This document shows positions 40,614 through 51,213 of a DNA stretch of 64,000 bases, in pieces. The DNA is from Caproiciproducens galactitolivorans (GTDB lineage: Bacteria; Bacillota; Clostridia; Oscillospirales; Acutalibacteraceae): the NCBI RefSeq assembly GCF_004768785.1, contig NZ_SRMQ01000004.1, positions 1 to 64,000 of the forward strand, read 5' to 3'. Positions within the stretch are counted from its first letter, which is position 1. Each line of letters begins with the position of its first letter. The notes under the pieces are model-generated. The model saw only the letters and a program-made list of their open reading frames with translations, was not told where the DNA came from and searched no databases. The position numbers were made by a program, and so were the translations under genes.

Positions 40614-42674
40614 TTGAAAATTCGGAAATATCTCATCTCTTTATTGGCTGCCTTTTCCATTGTTCCCGTGCTTACGGTTATGATATCAAGTATCTCACTC
40701 TTTCAGAGTAAAACGGCGGAGTTTTTGCAGAAAAATGCCGAAAGCGAAGCCACGCAGGCGGCGGATATTGTCGACCAGTTTTTTGCGCAGAGAAAGTCGT
40801 CGCTGGAGGTTACGGCGGATCTACCGGGCGTGAAAGAGCTTTTGTTTTTTTCGAACGAAGGAAGGTCGGAGAGCGAGCTTGAACCATACCGTCAAATGGC
40901 GATTAATATATTGAAAACAATGACCTCCAGGCAGACGGCTATCCGCGATGGAAATTCTCGGGGAAATTACGTAAAGCGGTCGTGTCTGGTGAACCGGGAA
41001 AATATCGTCATTGCTTCCGACGACAGCGAGATTATCGGCACGCGTTCCACGATTGGCGAAAATATGCGTGAGCTTTCGGCGGATAAAATGTATATATCCA
41101 ATATTATGAAGAATCCGATTTTTTTACAGGGGCATAAGTATTTCGAAGTAGCCGTACCGATTTTTTCCGGAAGCAATTACGAGGGATTCATCCAGTCCAC
41201 CATTGATATGACGTATTTTGATCAGATCTGCCGCCGTGCGTTTATGGAAACCGGGCGAACCTTTATTATCGACCCCATGGGGAATATTGCGAGCGAACAG
41301 TTTACGGATACCGACGGAAACACGCTCGACAATATCAAATGTATGAACGGGAACAGCGATTTTTACCAACAGCTTCAAAAGATGGATTTGGAGAAACATC
41401 CGAGTGGTGCTATTTTTTACAGCGTCAACGGGGAAAACAAATGTGGATATTACTCTAGTGTGGCGGGGGACCGCTGGATCGTTGTAAGCGCGGTTAAACA
41501 GGAGGAGCTTCTGCATCCCATCCGGCGCATAATTAACATTTACATAATCTTGCTGTTGATTTTTATTATCCTGATGATCGGCTTTTCCTGTTTAGCGGCC
41601 AACCGTTTTTTAAACCCGATCCGGGATATGTCCGCCGCGTTTGTAAAGGTGGAACAAGGGGATTATCAGACCCAGCTTTCCGGTACATATAAAGGAGAAT
41701 TCGCCGAAATGGCGTCGTCGTTTAATCATTTAATTGAAAAAATTAAGGAGGATACCGATGTGTTAAAGCTGAATGAGACACGTTATGCGCTGATTATGGA
41801 AGAAACGAATCAGGTTGTTTTTGAGTGGGATATTCTTCTCAATCAAATCTACCACACGGTTTACTGGACCAACAAATTCGGATTCTCCGCCGTGGAGGAG
41901 CATCCGGATTCGGAAATTCCAAAATTCCGCCAGGTCCATCCGGATGACCAGATCATTATGGATGACCTGTTCCGTTCCATTCTACAATCGAAGCAGCCCG
42001 GGCCGGTTGACGTGCGCATGAAAGACATCAGCGGCAAGTATATCTGGTGCACGGTGAATGTGAAGGCGCTGTACGACAAGGAGAATAAACCGTACCGTGC
42101 AATCGGCCTCATTACCGATACGGATCGGCAGAAGAAGAAAATCCAGCAGCTTGAAAATAAATCCCAGATGGATTTATTGACGCAGCTCTATAATAAGGTA
42201 ACTGCGGAATCACTAATCAAGAAGCATCTGAAGGATTGCTCCCGGAAGCTTTTACAAGGCTTTATTATTATCGATATTGATAATTTCAAGAGCATTAACG
42301 ATATGCTGGGGCATATTTTCGGCGACGCTGTTCTGAAAAAAGTGGCGACGGAAATCAAGGCCCTTTTCCGCGCAACCGATGTGATCGGCAGGACGGGTGG
42401 CGACGAATTCATCGTTTTCATGAAAGATTTGGATTCCAGGGAACTGCTGAGCCAGAAAATGAAGGAAATCTGCGAGGTGTTCCGCAACGCCTATACGGGC
42501 GAGGACGGAACCTATAAGGTATCCGCCAGCGTCGGCGGGGCGGTTTTCCCGGATGACGGCACTACGTTTGCAGAGTTGTACCGGCATGCGGACGAAGCGC
42601 TTTACGACGCAAAGGACAGCGGGAAAGACAGCTACCGCCTGTATTCCGGTGCGTTAATGGAAGAGGCGCAGTAA
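40614..42674 (+). CDS. Membrane sensor diguanylate cyclase (Cache-HAMP-PAS-GGDEF)
   Basis: Predicted to make cyclic di-GMP in response to an extracellular signal. The 686-residue protein has an N-terminal membrane helix (about 8-30), an extracellular Cache-type sensor (about 35-295) and a second helix (about 303-328). HAMP (about 330-385), PAS with a PAC tail (about 392-505) and GGDEF (about 520-680) follow. The catalytic motif GGDEF (595-599) and the inhibitory I-site RATD (586-589) are intact, so an active, feedback-inhibited enzyme is likely. TTG 40614 is the start, after GGGGGAAGG. No c-di-GMP riboswitch was seen in the window. Confidence 0.92.
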   Translation: MKIRKYLISLLAAFSIVPVLTVMISSISLFQSKTAEFLQKNAESEATQAADIVDQFFAQRKSSLEVTADLPGVKELLFFSNEGRSESELEPYRQMAINILKTMTSRQTAIRDGNSRGNYVKRSCLVNRENIVIASDDSEIIGTRSTIGENMRELSADKMYISNIMKNPIFLQGHKYFEVAVPIFSGSNYEGFIQSTIDMTYFDQICRRAFMETGRTFIIDPMGNIASEQFTDTDGNTLDNIKCMNGNSDFYQQLQKMDLEKHPSGAIFYSVNGENKCGYYSSVAGDRWIVVSAVKQEELLHPIRRIINIYIILLLIFIILMIGFSCLAANRFLNPIRDMSAAFVKVEQGDYQTQLSGTYKGEFAEMASSFNHLIEKIKEDTDVLKLNETRYALIMEETNQVVFEWDILLNQIYHTVYWTNKFGFSAVEEHPDSEIPKFRQVHPDDQIIMDDLFRSILQSKQPGPVDVRMKDISGKYIWCTVNVKALYDKENKPYRAIGLITDTDRQKKKIQQLENKSQMDLLTQLYNKVTAESLIKKHLKDCSRKLLQGFIIIDIDNFKSINDMLGHIFGDAVLKKVATEIKALFRATDVIGRTGGDEFIVFMKDLDSRELLSQKMKEICEVFRNAYTGEDGTYKVSASVGGAVFPDDGTTFAELYRHADEALYDAKDSGKDSYRLYSGALMEEAQ

Positions 42675-42734
42675 ATCGAAACAAAGCCCTCTGGCGAAAA
42701 TGAACCGAACCAGTAAAAATGGACAATAGACAAA

Positions 42735-42779
42735 AGCTCCTTATGTAGGGAAATGAAAGTACTACATAGGGGGCTTTTT
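42735..42779 (+). terminator. Terminator of the diguanylate cyclase gene
   Basis: A 14 bp stem with G-U pairs, AGCTCCTTATGTAG (42735-42748) with CTACATAGGGGGCT (42762-42775), followed by TTTTT. Confidence 0.88.
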
Positions 42780-42826
42780 GTGCTATCCGCATAATCTGAA
42801 GCAGTTCAAAAACCGGAGGGAATTTT

Positions 42827-43516
42827 TTAGTATTGATAGGGCTGCCGGTATTCCTGTGCAGGCTGGACAAGGCCAAGCTCCGCCGGATTCAGCATGTTTG
42901 TCTGGATCGCGCGGTCGCGCAGGTAAATATAAAGCTCCGTCATGGTTGCGTTAAAGTAAGGAATGACGAACAGAATCCCGACACCTAAGCAAAGCGTGCC
43001 GAGCAGGAACCAGCCGAGGAAGGAAAGCTCAAGGACAAGGATATTCCATTTTTCCCCGTTGGTCATCATGCGGCTGATTTCCCGCGCTCGGCTCCCCGGA
43101 AGGGACGGATTGTCCGCCAGCAGGTAGGGAACCATAGTGTATTCCAAAGCTTTTATAATTCCCGGAACTACAAGGAGAAGGGACCACAGGCCGATTAAAA
43201 GGTTTGTAACAAACATGGCGCCTACGCCGTTTGAATAATTCAATTGGAAACCGCTGAAAACCGTTCCGAAATCCGTCACGCCGAAATGATTGTGCAGAAA
43301 AAAACGGCAGGTGCCGATCACAAACGGCATGGAAACGAATATCATAAGAAGAATATCTCCGTAGGGAGGTAAAGTCCAAGCCATATGGATCCCTTTTGTC
43401 AGAAAGCTGTACCCGCCGCCGAGCAGGCTTGTCAGAAGCGAAACAGCGAAAGCCACCCAATAACGCCCGGTGAGTGCAATTTTTGCGTTCGATTTTAGAA
43501 TGGTTCTATTCCACAT
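42827..43516 (-). CDS. DUF975 family integral membrane protein
   Basis: A 229-residue membrane protein with about five hydrophobic helices. The family signature is NxxGVGAMFVTNLLIGLWSL and the central PGIIKALEYTMVPYLLADNP, with a C-terminal Gln/Pro/Tyr-rich tail. The function of the family is unknown. ATG 43516 is chosen because CAGGGGGAT precedes it; upstream codons lack a ribosome binding site. The gene stands alone on the minus strand, convergent with the cyclase gene. Confidence 0.8.
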   Translation of the reverse strand: MWNRTILKSNAKIALTGRYWVAFAVSLLTSLLGGGYSFLTKGIHMAWTLPPYGDILLMIFVSMPFVIGTCRFFLHNHFGVTDFGTVFSGFQLNYSNGVGAMFVTNLLIGLWSLLLVVPGIIKALEYTMVPYLLADNPSLPGSRAREISRMMTNGEKWNILVLELSFLGWFLLGTLCLGVGILFVIPYFNATMTELYIYLRDRAIQTNMLNPAELGLVQPAQEYRQPYQY

Positions 43517-43771
43517 AGAAATCCCCCTGTAAAAAGTATCCGTTTGTAAAGCGATATCATATTTATATTCAAATTTTTCTTGTTTGTGCCCTAAACCCAA
43601 AATTAAGATTTAGATAGAAAAGGTGCTCCGCCGGCATTGCGCATGGGCCAAAAATGCCGCCGCCCCGTTCCCAGACGCCAGGCGCCCCCTTAACCGGGGT
43701 TTTGCCAACCGGTGTCTGAAAACGGACACGGCGGATACCGTTCTTTTGATTATACGAATGCTGGGCGCGGA

Positions 43772-44791
<1,020 letters not shown>

Positions 44792-44849
44792 TTACGGCAA
44801 AATATTAACGAAATACTTAAGCGAAAATGCTCAAGCATTGGTTGGCGGT

Positions 44850-45350
44850 TTAAGGATTCTTCTTTTTTGTGGTGGTGGCGCCTTTTTCAATGGCGAGCGT
44901 GCCGGCACGGACGATTTCCTTAATGCCGTACGGCCTTAAAAGGCTGATGAGTGTCTGGGTGCGTTCGTCATTGTCGCACAGGCGGAGCGTCAGCGAAGTG
45001 GTGGCAACGTCGACAATCTGCGCCTGCATCAGCTCGGCAATTTTCATAATTTCCGCGCGCTGTTTGGTGTTGCAGCTTACCTTGATCAGCGAAAGCTCGC
45101 AGCTTATGAAGCGGCCGGGTTCCAGAACCTTCACCTTAATGACGGGTATCAGCTTGTTGAGCTGCTTTTCCACCTGCTCCACAAGGTATTCGTCGCCGTT
45201 CACCACAATGGTGATGCGGGAAATGGTGGGATCCTCCGTAATCCCGACAGCGAGGCTGTCAATATTGAAGCCGCGGCGGGAAAACAGGCCGGAAACCTTG
45301 GAAAGGACGCCCGGCTGGTTTTCAACTAAAACGGAAAGGGTATATTTCAT
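44850..45350 (-). CDS. ilvN: Acetolactate synthase, small regulatory subunit
   Basis: Regulatory subunit that activates the large subunit and confers valine feedback inhibition. The 166-residue protein has an N-terminal ACT domain (VLVENQPGVLSKVSGLFSRRGFNIDSLAVG) and a C-terminal ALS_ss domain, typical of the IlvH/IlvN length. GGAGGCGG precedes ATG 45350. It lies 11 bases after ilvB and before ilvC. Confidence 0.95.
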   Translation of the reverse strand: MKYTLSVLVENQPGVLSKVSGLFSRRGFNIDSLAVGITEDPTISRITIVVNGDEYLVEQVEKQLNKLIPVIKVKVLEPGRFISCELSLIKVSCNTKQRAEIMKIAELMQAQIVDVATTSLTLRLCDNDERTQTLISLLRPYGIKEIVRAGTLAIEKGATTTKKKNP

Positions 45351-45361
45351 TCAGCCGCCTC

Positions 45362-46987
45362 CTATATCGTCGGCGCGTCGGGATCCACCCGGCACACCAG
45401 TATAAACGCTTTGTCGGATTTGAGCATTTCCGCCGCAAGCTTTTCGGCTTCCTCGTTGGAGGAAGCAAGCGCACAGCGGATTCCGTAGGCTTCCGCCAGC
45501 TTCACAAAGTCCGGATTGCCCTCCAGGACTGTCAGCACATAGCGGCTGCCGTACTTTTTTTCCTGAATTTCGCGAACCATGCCCAAACGGTCGTTCTGCA
45601 TCAGGATGATTTTTATATTGACGCCGTACTGGCAGACGGTGCCAAGCTCGCACATCGCCATCTGGAAGGAACCGTCGCCGCAGATGCACAGAACCTGCCG
45701 GTGCGGCTTCGCCAGCTTTGCGCCGATGGCGGCGGGAAGCGCGTAACCCATGGTGCCGAGCCCGCCCGAAGTGAGGAAACGGCCTTCCTTTACGTTGAAA
45801 TTGCGCGCGGCCCATATCTGGTTCTGCCCTACGTCGGCGGTCAGAATGGCGTCTTCCTCCATCATGGAGGAAAGCGAACGCATAAAGGAGCGCGGCTCCA
45901 CAAAGCCGCTTTGGCTGTCCGGTTCGCCGACTGGCTTATATTCGTCTTTATAGCGCAGGACGGTGTCAATCCATTCCTGCGGCACGGAAACATTGGACTG
46001 CTCGGCAAAATCGCGGAGCACCAGCCGAATATCGCCCACAATGGGGATATGGGCGGTCATATTCTTGCCGATTTCGGCAGGGTCAATATCAATATGGATA
46101 ATTTTTGCCTTTTCCGCCATTTGTTCCGGGGCGGAAACCGCCCGGTCGCCCACTCGCGCGCCGCAGAGGATCACAAGGTCGGCTTCGCTTACGGCGCGGT
46201 TTGCGTTTTTGTGCCCGTGCATGCCGATCATGCCAAGATACAGCCGGCTGTCCATCGGAACCACGCCAATGCCCATCATGGTGGAAACGACGGGGATGCC
46301 GCTTTTTTTCGCGAACGCGACCAGTTCATTCCGCGCGCCCGCCAGCACGACACCGCCCCCGCAGACCAGAACCGGGCGCTTTGCTTCCTGCATGGCGGCA
46401 AGTGCCTTTTTAATCTGCATGGCGTGTCCCTGTGTGCGCGGCTTGTAGCCGATAATTTCCGCGCGCTGGGGATAGATAAATTCTGGGACTTTAGAAAGCT
46501 GAATATCGACCGGAACGTCGATCAGCACCGGACCGGGGCGTCCAGTAGAGGCAATGTGGAACGCTTCTTTAAAAATCCGCGGCAGGTCCGAGGCGTTTTT
46601 TACCAAATAAGAATGTTTGGTAAACGGCTCGCATGCGCCGGTGATGTCCGCTTCCTGAAACACGTCGCGGCCAAGCAGTTCGGAACTGACCTGACCGGTA
46701 ATGGCGATCAGGGGGACAGAGTCCATGTACGCCGTAGCAATACCGGTAATCATGTTGGTGGCACCGGGGCCGCTTGTCGCAATGCAGACGCCCGGTTTTC
46801 CGCTCGCCCTTGCGTAGCCGCTGGCTTCATGGGCGGCGTTCTGTTCCTCGCGCACCAAAATGTGCCGGATCGGTGAGCGGTATAGGTAGTCTAGGAAAGG
46901 GCAGATGGCCGCGCCGGGGTACCCGAACGCAATCTGCACGTTCTCGCTTTTTAGGCATTCTACCATGATTTCCGCTCCGCTTATCAA
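45362..46987 (-). CDS. ilvB: Acetolactate synthase, large catalytic subunit
   Basis: Thiamine-diphosphate enzyme condensing pyruvate with pyruvate or 2-ketobutyrate. The 541-residue protein has FGYPGAAICPFLD, the catalytic Glu in HILVREEQNAAHEASGYAR, TSGPGATN and the ThDP/Mg motif GDGSFQMAMCELGTVCQYGVNIKIILMQN. TTG 46987 (MISGAEIMVECL) is preferred over GTG 46996: GAGGTG lies six bases before TTG but directly abuts the GTG. It is the first gene of ilvBNC, with a strong promoter about 40 bases upstream and no room for a T-box. Confidence 0.95.
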   Translation of the reverse strand: MISGAEIMVECLKSENVQIAFGYPGAAICPFLDYLYRSPIRHILVREEQNAAHEASGYARASGKPGVCIATSGPGATNMITGIATAYMDSVPLIAITGQVSSELLGRDVFQEADITGACEPFTKHSYLVKNASDLPRIFKEAFHIASTGRPGPVLIDVPVDIQLSKVPEFIYPQRAEIIGYKPRTQGHAMQIKKALAAMQEAKRPVLVCGGGVVLAGARNELVAFAKKSGIPVVSTMMGIGVVPMDSRLYLGMIGMHGHKNANRAVSEADLVILCGARVGDRAVSAPEQMAEKAKIIHIDIDPAEIGKNMTAHIPIVGDIRLVLRDFAEQSNVSVPQEWIDTVLRYKDEYKPVGEPDSQSGFVEPRSFMRSLSSMMEEDAILTADVGQNQIWAARNFNVKEGRFLTSGGLGTMGYALPAAIGAKLAKPHRQVLCICGDGSFQMAMCELGTVCQYGVNIKIILMQNDRLGMVREIQEKKYGSRYVLTVLEGNPDFVKLAEAYGIRCALASSNEEAEKLAAEMLKSDKAFILVCRVDPDAPTI

Positions 46988-47028
46988 TGCATTCACCTCA
47001 ATAAATTTACTTGGATGTTATTCCTTAT

Positions 47029-47084
47029 ATTATAGAATTTTTGCCGGAACCCGTCAAGAAATTTTAGCGAACTAAATTGCTAAA
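47029..47084 (-). promoter_or_regulatory. ilvBNC promoter with upstream dyad
   Basis: On the minus strand TTGACG (complement of 47052-47057), 17 bp spacer, TATAAT (complement of 47029-47034). An inverted repeat TTTAGC-N10-GCTAAA (47063-47084) lies just upstream of the -35 element and may bind a regulator. Confidence 0.65.
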
Positions 47085-47295
47085 TTATTGCCGGTTCTTT
47101 CCCGTTTTTTCGTTACTGCTGATGAGATTTGTGCCCCTGCCCGAACCCCCGGCTTTGCCGCGGGAAAAAAGAAAGCCGTCCGCTTTGGTTCCCGGCGGAT
47201 TTGCATTTGATTAAGAATAACAATTTCTGCAATAATTAATCCGCTTTCCGGGAATTATAGAGGAAGATTATCATGAAAAACGAGGGCTAAAATCC

Positions 47296-48633
47296 ATGAA
47301 TAAAAAATTTAGCAGAAAGCATCTGGTTTTTATGTCACTTGGGAATATTATCGGCTCGGGCCTGTTCCTTGGAAGTTCCACGGTTTTGTCCGTCGCGGGG
47401 CCGGCTGCGATTCTTTCGTATCTTTTCGGCGGGTTCATCATGGCGCTGGAGGTCATGTTCATTACGGAAATGTGCGTGATCCATCCGGCGCCGGGCGCGT
47501 TCCGGGTTCACGCCTCCGAAATCTTCGGACCGTGGATCGGCTTTGTGAACGGCTGGATGTTCTGGTTCAGCGGCGTTCTGGGAATGGCGAGCGAAGTTGC
47601 CGCGGCCGCCGTTTTCACGAGCTTCTGGTTCCCAAACGTGCCGCTTTGGATATTCTGCCTCGTCTATGCGGTCGTCATGACGGGGATTAATCTAAAGGAT
47701 GTAAGAGGATTAAGTGAAATCGAAATGATTCTGGCTTCGGTAAAGGTGATCGCATTGGTTTTCTTCATCCTCTTCGGTTTTTCCGTTCTGCTTGGGTTCG
47801 TCCCGGGATTCTCCGTGGTGAACCGCCCGTTTGCGTCGTGGGAAAGCTTCTTGCCGAAAGGTGTAAACGGCGTGTTCGCTTCCATGATTATGGTGATGTT
47901 TTCCTTTACGGGAACGGGAATCATCGGCCTTGCCATCGCGGAAACAGAAGACCCGGCTCGAAATGCGCCTGCCGCGATTTTTATTATTAATGCCGTTGTC
48001 ATTCTGCTTTACAGCATCTCTGCGCTCTTCCTCGTGTTGCTGATTCCGTGGGATACGCTGTCCCCGACGGTCAGCCCGTTTGTCACCGTCCTCAACCGTT
48101 TGAAAATCCCGTTTTCCGACAGCATCCTGAATTTTATTGTCCTGTCCGCTGCGCTCTCCGGGTTGAATTCCTCGATGTACAGCTCGTCCCGCATGCTGAA
48201 TTCCCTCAGCCGCGGCCGGCAGGCTCCGGCAATTTTCCTCAAAAATAACAAAAACGGCGTGCCGGTTTACGCGCTGGTTGTAAGCAGCGTGGCGTTGCTT
48301 TTCACAGCGGTTTTATCGTACTGGCTTCCGCAGAAGGTCTTTGTCCTGCTCGCGACCGCCAGCGGCTTTCTGGCCATGTTCAATTGGCTGACGATTTCCG
48401 TCACCCACTATTTTTACCGCAGAAAAACGCTTCGGGAAAATCCGGAAAAGCTGCGCTACAAAGCACCGGGCTATCCCTTTACTTGCTTCCTGGAAGCGGT
48501 GCTGATTTTGGCGGTTCTGGCAACGTCGCCGTTTTACGAGGGGCAGGTGTCCGCGCTGGTCTGCGGGGTTATCCTTTTTGCAGCGCTGATTCTGTGCTAT
48601 TTGCTCTTGAAAAAATTAAAGATTTTAACCTGA
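47296..48633 (+). CDS. APC-superfamily amino acid permease
   Basis: Predicted amino acid:proton symporter or exchanger in the cytoplasmic membrane. The 445-residue protein has about 12 membrane helices. It begins with the APC signature MSLGNIIGSGLFLGS in helix 1, and FSFTGTGIIGLAIAETEDPARNAP marks helix 6, a region that forms the substrate site. It resembles AnsP/GabP-type porters. Substrate specificity cannot be read. It is divergent from ilvB. Confidence 0.88.
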   Translation: MNKKFSRKHLVFMSLGNIIGSGLFLGSSTVLSVAGPAAILSYLFGGFIMALEVMFITEMCVIHPAPGAFRVHASEIFGPWIGFVNGWMFWFSGVLGMASEVAAAAVFTSFWFPNVPLWIFCLVYAVVMTGINLKDVRGLSEIEMILASVKVIALVFFILFGFSVLLGFVPGFSVVNRPFASWESFLPKGVNGVFASMIMVMFSFTGTGIIGLAIAETEDPARNAPAAIFIINAVVILLYSISALFLVLLIPWDTLSPTVSPFVTVLNRLKIPFSDSILNFIVLSAALSGLNSSMYSSSRMLNSLSRGRQAPAIFLKNNKNGVPVYALVVSSVALLFTAVLSYWLPQKVFVLLATASGFLAMFNWLTISVTHYFYRRKTLRENPEKLRYKAPGYPFTCFLEAVLILAVLATSPFYEGQVSALVCGVILFAALILCYLLLKKLKILT

Positions 48634-48642
48634 ATTTCCAAA

Positions 48643-48668
48643 GAAAAGAAAGTTATTGCTTTCTTTTC
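48643..48668 (+). terminator. Hairpin after the permease gene, possible terminator
   Basis: GAAAAGAAAG (48643-48652) pairs with CTTTCTTTTC (48659-48668), 10 bp, in a T-rich context but without a clean T tract. Confidence 0.45.
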
Positions 48669-48753
48669 CGCTCTTTCTTTCGTTTTCATCCGTTGTAGTA
48701 GGATTATGGGGAACAAGTACAAAATTTCCCCTAAAAATCCGCTTGTCTATGCA

Positions 48754-48782
48754 TTGACAAAAAAATAACAATATGATATATT
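48754..48782 (+). promoter_or_regulatory. Promoter of the hydrogenase operon
   Basis: TTGACA (48754-48759), 17 bp spacer, TATATT (48777-48782). The leader of about 70 bases contains a short GC-rich segment without a recognised riboswitch. Confidence 0.7.
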
Positions 48783-48856
48783 TTTAACATTAATAGCAAC
48801 GGCGGCATAGCCCGTCAGCTCCTGTAGGGACAAATTATATGAGAGGAGAGTTCCAA

Positions 48857-49342
48857 TTGGAATCGGTGTGTGACGTAATCCAATTAGACAAGATACTGGA
48901 AAAGTATCAGTATGATCCCGGAAGCATAATTGCCATTCTTCAGGATACACAGGAGGTGTATCATTATCTTCCCCGGTGCGTTTTTCCCTATTATTCGAGC
49001 AAGCTGGGAATCAGCGAAGCGCAGATTTTCAGCATAGCGACTTTTTATGAGAATTTCTCGCTGGAACCAAAGGGAAAATATGTCATTAAGGTTTGCGACG
49101 GAACAGCTTGCCATGTCCGCAAGTCGACGGCTATTCTTGAGCAGCTCCGCAGCGAACTGGGGCTTTCCCCTTCAAAAAAAACGACGGACGACCTTCTTTT
49201 TACGGTGGAAACGGTTTCCTGCCTTGGCGCCTGCGGGCTTGCCCCGACATTGACGGTGAACGATAAGGTAATGGGAATGATGTCTCCGGATAAAGTGAAG
49301 GAGCTTCTGACAGGGCTGAAGGAGGGAACGATTGATGCTTAA
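48857..49342 (+). CDS. hydC: NuoE-like [2Fe-2S] subunit of the electron-bifurcating hydrogenase
   Basis: Thioredoxin-like [2Fe-2S] subunit, homologous to HydC/HndA. The 161-residue protein has the helical N-terminal part (IIAILQDTQEVYHYLPR) and the four cluster cysteines in CDGTACHVR and CLGACGLAP. TTG 48857 is chosen because AGAGGAGAG (48841-48849) fits it; the ATG at 48839 would place that site inside the gene. It is the first gene of the hydC-hydB-hydA operon and overlaps hydB by 8 bases. Confidence 0.9.
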   Translation: MESVCDVIQLDKILEKYQYDPGSIIAILQDTQEVYHYLPRCVFPYYSSKLGISEAQIFSIATFYENFSLEPKGKYVIKVCDGTACHVRKSTAILEQLRSELGLSPSKKTTDDLLFTVETVSCLGACGLAPTLTVNDKVMGMMSPDKVKELLTGLKEGTIDA

Positions 49343-51209
49343 ATCCCGTGAAGATTTGCAAAACCTCCGCGCGCTTTACAAGGAGCGGTTGGACCGCCAG
49401 AAAGTAAAAATCCTGATCTGTGCCGGAACCGCCTGCGTGGCAAACGGTTCGCTGAAGCTGTACGATACCTTTATGAAGCTGATCCAGGAAAAAGGAATCA
49501 ACTGCGTGGTTGACCTGGAGCATGAGCCGGAAGGCGACCCCATCGGCGTGAAAAAGAGCGGATGCCACGGCTTCTGCGAAATGGGCCCGTTGGTGCGCAT
49601 TGAGCCGAAAGGCTACCTGTACGTAAAAGTAAAGCCCGAAGACTGCGAAGAGATTCTGGAAACCAGCGTGGTTGGCGATACCTGCGTTGAGCGGCTGACA
49701 TACCACAAAGGGGACGAAACCCACAAACATCAGGAATCCATTCCGTTCTATAAAATGCAGAAGCGCGTGGTGTTGGAGCATTGCGGGCAGATTGACGCAA
49801 CCTCCATCGGCGAGTACATAGCGAAAGACGGCTACACCGCGCTGGAAAAGGCGTTGTTTGAAATGACGCCGGAAGAAGTGCTGCGCGAAGTTGAAATTTC
49901 CAACCTGCGCGGGCGCGGCGGCGGCGGATTCCCGACCGCGCGCAAATGGTCGCAGGTAAAACGGCAGAAGGCGAAGGAGAAATACATTGTTTGTAACGGC
50001 GACGAGGGCGACCCCGGCGCGTTTATGGACCGTAGCGTGATGGAGAGCGATCCCCACAAGATGCTGGAGGGCATGATCCTCGCGGCATACGTCTGCGGCG
50101 CGAAGCAGGGCTATATCTATGTCCGAGCGGAGTATCCGCTCGCGGTAAAGCGCCTCGGCATCGCCATTGAGCAGGCGCGTGAGCTCGGTATCCTGGGCGA
50201 CCATATTTTAGGGACTGACCTTTGCTTCGATATAAAAATTAGCCGCGGCGCGGGCGCGTTCGTCTGCGGCGAGGGCAGCGCGCTGACCGCTTCCATCGAG
50301 GGCAAGCGCGGTATGCCGCGCGTAAAGCCGCCCCGTACGGTTGAGCATGGCCTTTACGACAGCCCGACGGTATTGAACAACGTGGAAACCTACGCGAACG
50401 TTCCGGCGATTGTCCTGAACGGAGGGCAGTGGTTCCGTTCCATCGGCCCGGAAAACAGCCCGGGAACCAAGGCATTCGCCCTGACCGGCAACATCGTGAA
50501 CACCGGCTTGATTGAAGTGGCGATGGGAACTACCCTGCGTGAAATCATCTACGATATCGGCGGCGGCATGCGGGACGGTGCCGAATTCAAAGCCGTGCAG
50601 ATCGGTGGTCCTTCCGGCGGATGTCTTACGAAGGAACACCTTGACCTGCCGCTGGACTTTGACAACCTGAAAAAGGTCGGCGCCATGATCGGCTCCGGCG
50701 GACTGGTTGTTATGGATGAACACACCTGTATGGTGGAGGTTGCCCGCTTCTTCATGAGCTTTACCCAGAATGAATCCTGCGGAAAATGCGTGCCCTGCCG
50801 TGAAGGCACCAAGCGCATGCTGGAAATTCTGGAGCGGATTGTCGCCGGAAACGGCCAGCCGGGCGACGTTGAACTGCTGGAAGAACTTGCGGAAACCATT
50901 TCGGCAACTGCGCTGTGTGGCTTGGGCAAATCTGCGGCGCTGCCGGTACTCAGCACGATCAAGTATTTCCGCGACGAGTACGACGCGCATATTAACGACA
51001 AAGTCTGCCCGACGAAAACCTGCCAGAAGCTGAGGAAGATTTACATAGATCCCGCCCTGTGCAAGGGCTGTTCAAAGTGCGCCAGAAATTGTCCCGCAGG
51101 GGCGATTACCGGGCAAATTAAATCGCCGTTTGTCATTGACAGCGCAAAGTGCGTGAAGTGCGGCGCGTGCGTCAGCGCCTGCGCGTTCCATGCGGTAAAG
51201 GAGGATTAA
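49335..51209 (+). CDS. hydB: NuoF-like NADH/FMN subunit of the electron-bifurcating hydrogenase
   Basis: Flavin subunit where NADH reacts and electrons bifurcate or confurcate between NAD and ferredoxin. The 624-residue protein has an N-terminal [2Fe-2S] thioredoxin-like domain (CAGTACVANGS, CHGFCEMGP). The FMN/NADH-binding core follows (RGRGGGGFPTARKW near 191, then NGDEGDPGAFMDR), then a [4Fe-4S] site (ESCGKCVPCREG). A C-terminal two-[4Fe-4S] ferredoxin module ends the protein (CKGCSKCARNCP, CVKCGACVSACA). ATG 49335 follows GGAGGGA. It lies between hydC and hydA. Confidence 0.94.
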   Translation: MLKSREDLQNLRALYKERLDRQKVKILICAGTACVANGSLKLYDTFMKLIQEKGINCVVDLEHEPEGDPIGVKKSGCHGFCEMGPLVRIEPKGYLYVKVKPEDCEEILETSVVGDTCVERLTYHKGDETHKHQESIPFYKMQKRVVLEHCGQIDATSIGEYIAKDGYTALEKALFEMTPEEVLREVEISNLRGRGGGGFPTARKWSQVKRQKAKEKYIVCNGDEGDPGAFMDRSVMESDPHKMLEGMILAAYVCGAKQGYIYVRAEYPLAVKRLGIAIEQARELGILGDHILGTDLCFDIKISRGAGAFVCGEGSALTASIEGKRGMPRVKPPRTVEHGLYDSPTVLNNVETYANVPAIVLNGGQWFRSIGPENSPGTKAFALTGNIVNTGLIEVAMGTTLREIIYDIGGGMRDGAEFKAVQIGGPSGGCLTKEHLDLPLDFDNLKKVGAMIGSGGLVVMDEHTCMVEVARFFMSFTQNESCGKCVPCREGTKRMLEILERIVAGNGQPGDVELLEELAETISATALCGLGKSAALPVLSTIKYFRDEYDAHINDKVCPTKTCQKLRKIYIDPALCKGCSKCARNCPAGAITGQIKSPFVIDSAKCVKCGACVSACAFHAVKED

Positions 51210-51213
51210 TGAA

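Noticed and set aside
45701-46876. 391-codon open frame on the plus strand
   Set aside because: It is antisense to ilvB and has no ribosome binding site or recognisable domain.
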